A stretch of 64,000 nucleotides of DNA from Castanea sativa (lineage: Eukaryota > Streptophyta > Magnoliopsida > Fagales > Fagaceae). Under the pieces are notes generated by a model. That model saw only the letters and a program-made list of their open reading frames with translations, searched no databases and was not told where the DNA came from. The stretch's first letter is position 1, and each line of letters begins with the position of its first letter. Location: NCBI RefSeq assembly GCF_040712315.1, contig NC_134013.1, forward strand, positions 3,817,001-3,881,000. The letters are read 5' to 3'. The position numbers and the translations under genes are program-made. This document shows positions 60,394 to 64,000 of this stretch, piece by piece.

Positions 60394-62650
60394 TCACTGC
60401 ATTGCATCTGAGGGTCTTCCACTTTCTTCTAAGACAATCTCAAAAAGTTCAACCTCACCCTCCTGGTCAGAATCTTTTGTATGTTTACTAGTTCCATTTT
60501 GACTGCCTCTGATTGTGTATGCATTAAAGTAATTTGAGTCAAATGTCATTGAGAAAAGATCTGTGCTGTCTTCATATTCCATACCACTAGCTGGAGAATT
60601 TAGAGGAGGGTGAATGAAGCAAGGATTTGGTGTCCTCTGTGCATTTGCAGGCCCATATTTGAAGGCACTTTGGCCCATATTAACAAGAACCAAAATATCA
60701 GTGTTTGCTGCTAGAATTGGATATAATGGAGTCCCAAATTCCTCAGACTTGCAATGGACTACATGGACCAGCTCTGAATCTACTGTGAAAAACACTTTCT
60801 TCTGCTTAGGATGAAACCCACAACCAATCACCTTATCTGTTCTTCCCCATTCTCCTTCTTCGGATTCGAACACAAGTTTGATTCCTGAAAAAAGAAACTG
60901 TTAGAATAATAATTAAATGATTAAATTCACTCTTTTTTTACGGCTCAAGCTTCTGAGACCATTGATAATCTATTACCGACTAAACTTATTAAAGTATTCT
61001 CTAAAAGAAAAGTCAGATAGCAAAGTGACTAAAGAAACAAGAATTACTGTTAATTTCAGAAATTTAGGCAAGAAAATAATATAGCAATAATATGAATGGA
61101 ACCTTCTTTTTTTTGGTCAGCAGCTCAAAAACTACTTCATATACACGAAAAATGTTGGCACAATAAGGTGGGTCCAAGATTAGAAAAATCAGCATCAATT
61201 ATTCCATTTTATATAATCTATTATCATGTGACCATGTCATATAGTGGACCTTTCTATATGTTGACATTTTAGGTCTAAGGTATTCCTTGGTGGGTGGCCA
61301 CTTTCCCATTTCTAATGCAGTGAGATAACAAATTAATCGCTAATAGTGAATTGCTATTATGTTCACTATCCATGAACATTCCCAAAAACCTTGTTGTATT
61401 CTTTCTGAAATATTGTAACTGCAAGTTCAACAAATTAGGCTTGTTTGGGAGAGGACAAAGGAATAAAATGAATTGAAAGGGATTTTCAAGAAAATTTTAT
61501 TTATTTTTCTGTTTGAGAATTAAGTAGGAAAAAATGGAATGGTTAGAAAGGAACGTTAATTTACTTCAATGGGAAGAATACTCATTCCTTTAATGAAATG
61601 AAGGCGAAATATAGATTTTATCCTATTACGAACAAAGAAAAATAAAAGATGAATGGTATAATAATAAAATTATATATTTCTTATAGTTCTGTTACTGTAC
61701 TTTAATACCAAACATAGACCAAGAAAGTAAAATTTACCTTCAAGATAGACAGAACCATTGGAGTTGAATCCAATGCTTCCTGGATAGCTGCCTGGAACTT
61801 TTGATGGAAGAGAGCCTCCTGCAGTGAGCCCCAAAGACAGCTTCACTGCTTCGCTGCCTCTACCACTTTCTTCAATGTCAACCTTCAACTCTTCAAACTT
61901 GTTAAATCTACGACTACTGCTTGTAACATGGACTAAAGATTCTGAATAATTAGCTTTTGTATTCAAATTCTCTTGTATAAGTTTAGTCTTCTCACCTTCT
62001 TTGGCCTTGCCTACCGATTCTTTTTCATCGTCATGAGAAAACAAAATTGTGATTTCAAAATAAGCTTCTTGAGGAAAAGCAATATTATTTCCCAAAGAAG
62101 GACCTGGTAAAGGCAAAGCTGTTCTAATTACAGTTGTAGCAGTTGTGGAAGGTTGGCTTAGACTCACTCTCTTTAACCCTGAATTGAACCTTATCTTTTG
62201 CATGTATTCCACTGATCCTGGACAAACTTCCCAGCTTATTTCAGCCTCAGTTTCATTCCTTTGATCACCAACAGTGCATAAACCCAACAGCGTTGTTGAT
62301 CTTGTTGATGTGTTGTTGTCCATGAAAGCAAATTGAGACCATCCATTCTCAACAGCATCGGTAATGAGTGATGGATTATCACCCCAACTGAACAAAGGTT
62401 TCACCGAAACCCCACGTTGAAAAACATGATTCCCTCTTCTTCTAGCTTCTGAATTATCAGGTTGATGATGAACACTAGCTCTTGAAACATTATTCCCATT
62501 CCCAGTAGCTCGAAAACTCGGAACTCCTAACGTATCTACAACTTCTTTACGTTGTCTGCAACGATACCACCTCCAAACCAAAAGAACAAGAAGGGAAGTA
62601 AGAACTACGATGGACAAAGCCACCACTGTAACTCGTATCCATCCAAGCAT
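60394..62650 (-). CDS. Membrane-anchored SPRY-domain protein
   Basis: Two exons, 62650-61738 and 60884-60394, join (GGA glycine split by the intron) to 467 residues. Residues about 4-28 form a single transmembrane helix (VTVVALSIVVLTSLLVLLVW) followed by WYRCRQRK, a signal-anchor pattern that predicts the rest in the cytosol. A SPRY domain covers about residues 195-375, with AYFEITIL, KLSLGLTAGG, PGSYPGSIGFNSNGSVYLEG and VIGCGFHPKQKKVFFT. The exon junction lies inside the domain and the sequence reads on naturally. SPRY domains are protein-interaction modules. The partner and role are unknown. The C-terminus is acidic (EGEVELFEIVLEE). The intron of 853 bp includes a weak MITE-like stretch at about 61437-61640. 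Confidence 0.88.
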
Positions 62651-64000
62651 CTCTCAACTTTAGCTCCTCCAATTTTTTTTTCTCTTTTTTAGTCCTTCTC
62701 TTAGGCTTTGAATGGTACTAGTTTGGATTAGATAAGAAGAGAGGAATTTGGAGAATTTTCGTGGGAATGAAAAGTTTAAGAGACAGGCATGCGTGGACTA
62801 GGACCGATTCAAGAAAGGCAGGAGAGCGTGGTGTGAGAAAATGGTAAAGGTGTCAATGGCAAAGATGATATAGCAATTTTGTGATTGAAGAAATATGGCA
62901 TTAATGTTTTTCAATACAATAGAAGACTTTTTATTGGGTCTAATTCTTTTTTATGTGATACTTAACCGACAGACTTGCCTCATTTATAATACGCGTTTTT
63001 TGATTCATTTGTAGCGTGCGTTTTGGATGCAGATATTTTTGCTATTATTTAGAGGTGTTATTGTATTTTTTGATACGATTCATAAATCCTATTATATTAT
63101 TTCAGTTAATTTTTATATTTATTTATAGTACTTTCAGCAAAAAAAAAATTTTAACTTTAGCAAAATAAGCGGTTTCCAAACATATCGAGTAAGAGATTCA
63201 AGGGTAAGAGAGACCAATTCGAATTGGGATATTTTTGTTTCATATATAAGCAATTCTAGAATCTAAAATGTCAAATTCGAATTGGGGGCTTTTCATGTTG
63301 TTTTTTTCTTTCCTATTTTATTGTCTGACAGTTGGGTTTGATGAGGGGACAATGAGACCATTTGGAATACCTTCAAGCCGGCAAAGAGGGAGGCTGTTAA
63401 AAAGTGAAAAGAAGAGAGATGTTGGAAAAACAGAGGAACGTGAAATCTTTTTGTTGTATGTGCTGGTAGTTATTTGTCTCACTGACCATAATCAAATGCT
63501 AATTACCTTTATTGTTGGTCACATGTAACGTGAGAAAGTATGATTTGCAACAGAGATACTAATCACCCAGGTTCTTCTCAAAAATAATAAAAATCATCTA
63601 GATTATAAGTCAATGAGTGAATATCATGTAGGCAGTTCTAAACTTCCAATTAATTAAACTGGTAAAGTCTATTATTAGGAATTAATTTATGTTCCTTCGT
63701 CATAGTTTATCCCACGAAATCCTCTCCATTTCATTGTTAAGATTTTATTTATTAAATTTAACATGATATATCGGTTTTAAATAATGCGACACTTTGATAT
63801 GTGTTTTAGTTTTATAATAGACGGCCTAATAATCAAAGTTCAAAACCCTTAAGTAGAAAATAAAGCAATTGTAAATTTGTAACATGAAGTAAAAAGGGGC
63901 ATTTAGGATGAATCAAGAAAATATCAACATTTAACATTTCAATGAATTAGAGACATTTGAAACGAGTCCACTTTATCTTTTAAATAAAACATCTACAAAA
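62651..64000. other. Upstream flank of the SPRY gene to the window end
   Basis: The first 150 bases are the likely leader and promoter (T/C-rich on the gene strand). A decayed MITE fragment lies at 63014-63188. The reading frame at 63268-63528 has no recognisable domain or splice context and is not called. The remainder is AT-rich. Confidence 0.45.
63014..63188 (-). mobile_element. Decayed MITE fragment of the 22747/50916 family
   Basis: The right end 'gcaaaataagcggtttccaa' is the reverse of the family start (ggataccgcttattttgc), and the left end 'gtgcgttttggatgcag' resembles the other terminus. Most of the interior has been lost or replaced by T/A-rich sequence. Confidence 0.5.

Noticed and set aside
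63268..63528. Open frame of 86 codons near the window end
   Set aside because: No domain, no context; the hydrophobic start is encoded by T-rich sequence.

Overview
The window looks like nuclear DNA of a dicotyledonous plant. Genes are broken by AT-rich GT-AG introns, every protein I can identify is closest to known plant families, and the spaces are filled with plant-type transposon remnants (hAT, LINE, SINE, Helitron, LTR and MITE sequences). The abundant MITE family with TAA/TTA flanks and the LINE tail ending in 'ttacttatc' plus poly-A remind me of woody eudicots such as Fagaceae. That is an impression from memory, not a test.

Layout. 1-3510: remains of an autonomous-type hAT transposon with a broken transposase; its left end is outside the window. 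4583-8953 (+): two-exon LRR receptor-like pseudokinase. 10500-15419 (+): two-exon gene for a 190-residue protein I do not recognise, with a 4.3 kb intron holding a hAT MITE and two LINE 3' ends. 18986-30097 (-): kinesin KIN-4A/FRA1, 25 coding exons, 1039 residues by my splice reconstruction. 30.8-41.4 kb: gene-free transposon island with two hAT MITEs (8-bp duplications), a long fold-back MITE, a non-autonomous Helitron, and a solo LTR nested inside another MITE with a perfect 5-bp duplication. 43780-49559 (+): LCB1, the non-catalytic subunit of serine palmitoyltransferase, 12 coding exons, 481 residues, with a likely 5'UTR exon near 41.7 kb. 50916-51568: two MITEs of one family back to back, forming a large imperfect palindrome. 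52765-55544 (+): SUMO E2 enzyme SCE1/UBC9, 5 exons, 160 residues. 56.6-57 kb: copia gag relic. 59.1-59.6 kb (-): broken RNase H domain of a retroelement. 60394-62650 (-): two-exon, membrane-anchored SPRY-domain protein of 467 residues.

The six intact genes are unrelated housekeeping or signalling genes (cell-wall kinesin transport, sphingolipid synthesis, sumoylation, receptor-like pseudokinase, SPRY protein, unknown). Nothing suggests they work as a cluster. The splice models were built by hand: every intron joined is GT-AG, every exon phase closes, and the total lengths agree with the families as I remember them. I found no CRISPR, rRNA or convincing tRNA gene, and no previously undescribed system. 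The most informative non-gene signal is the set of nested and paired mobile elements with readable target-site duplications.
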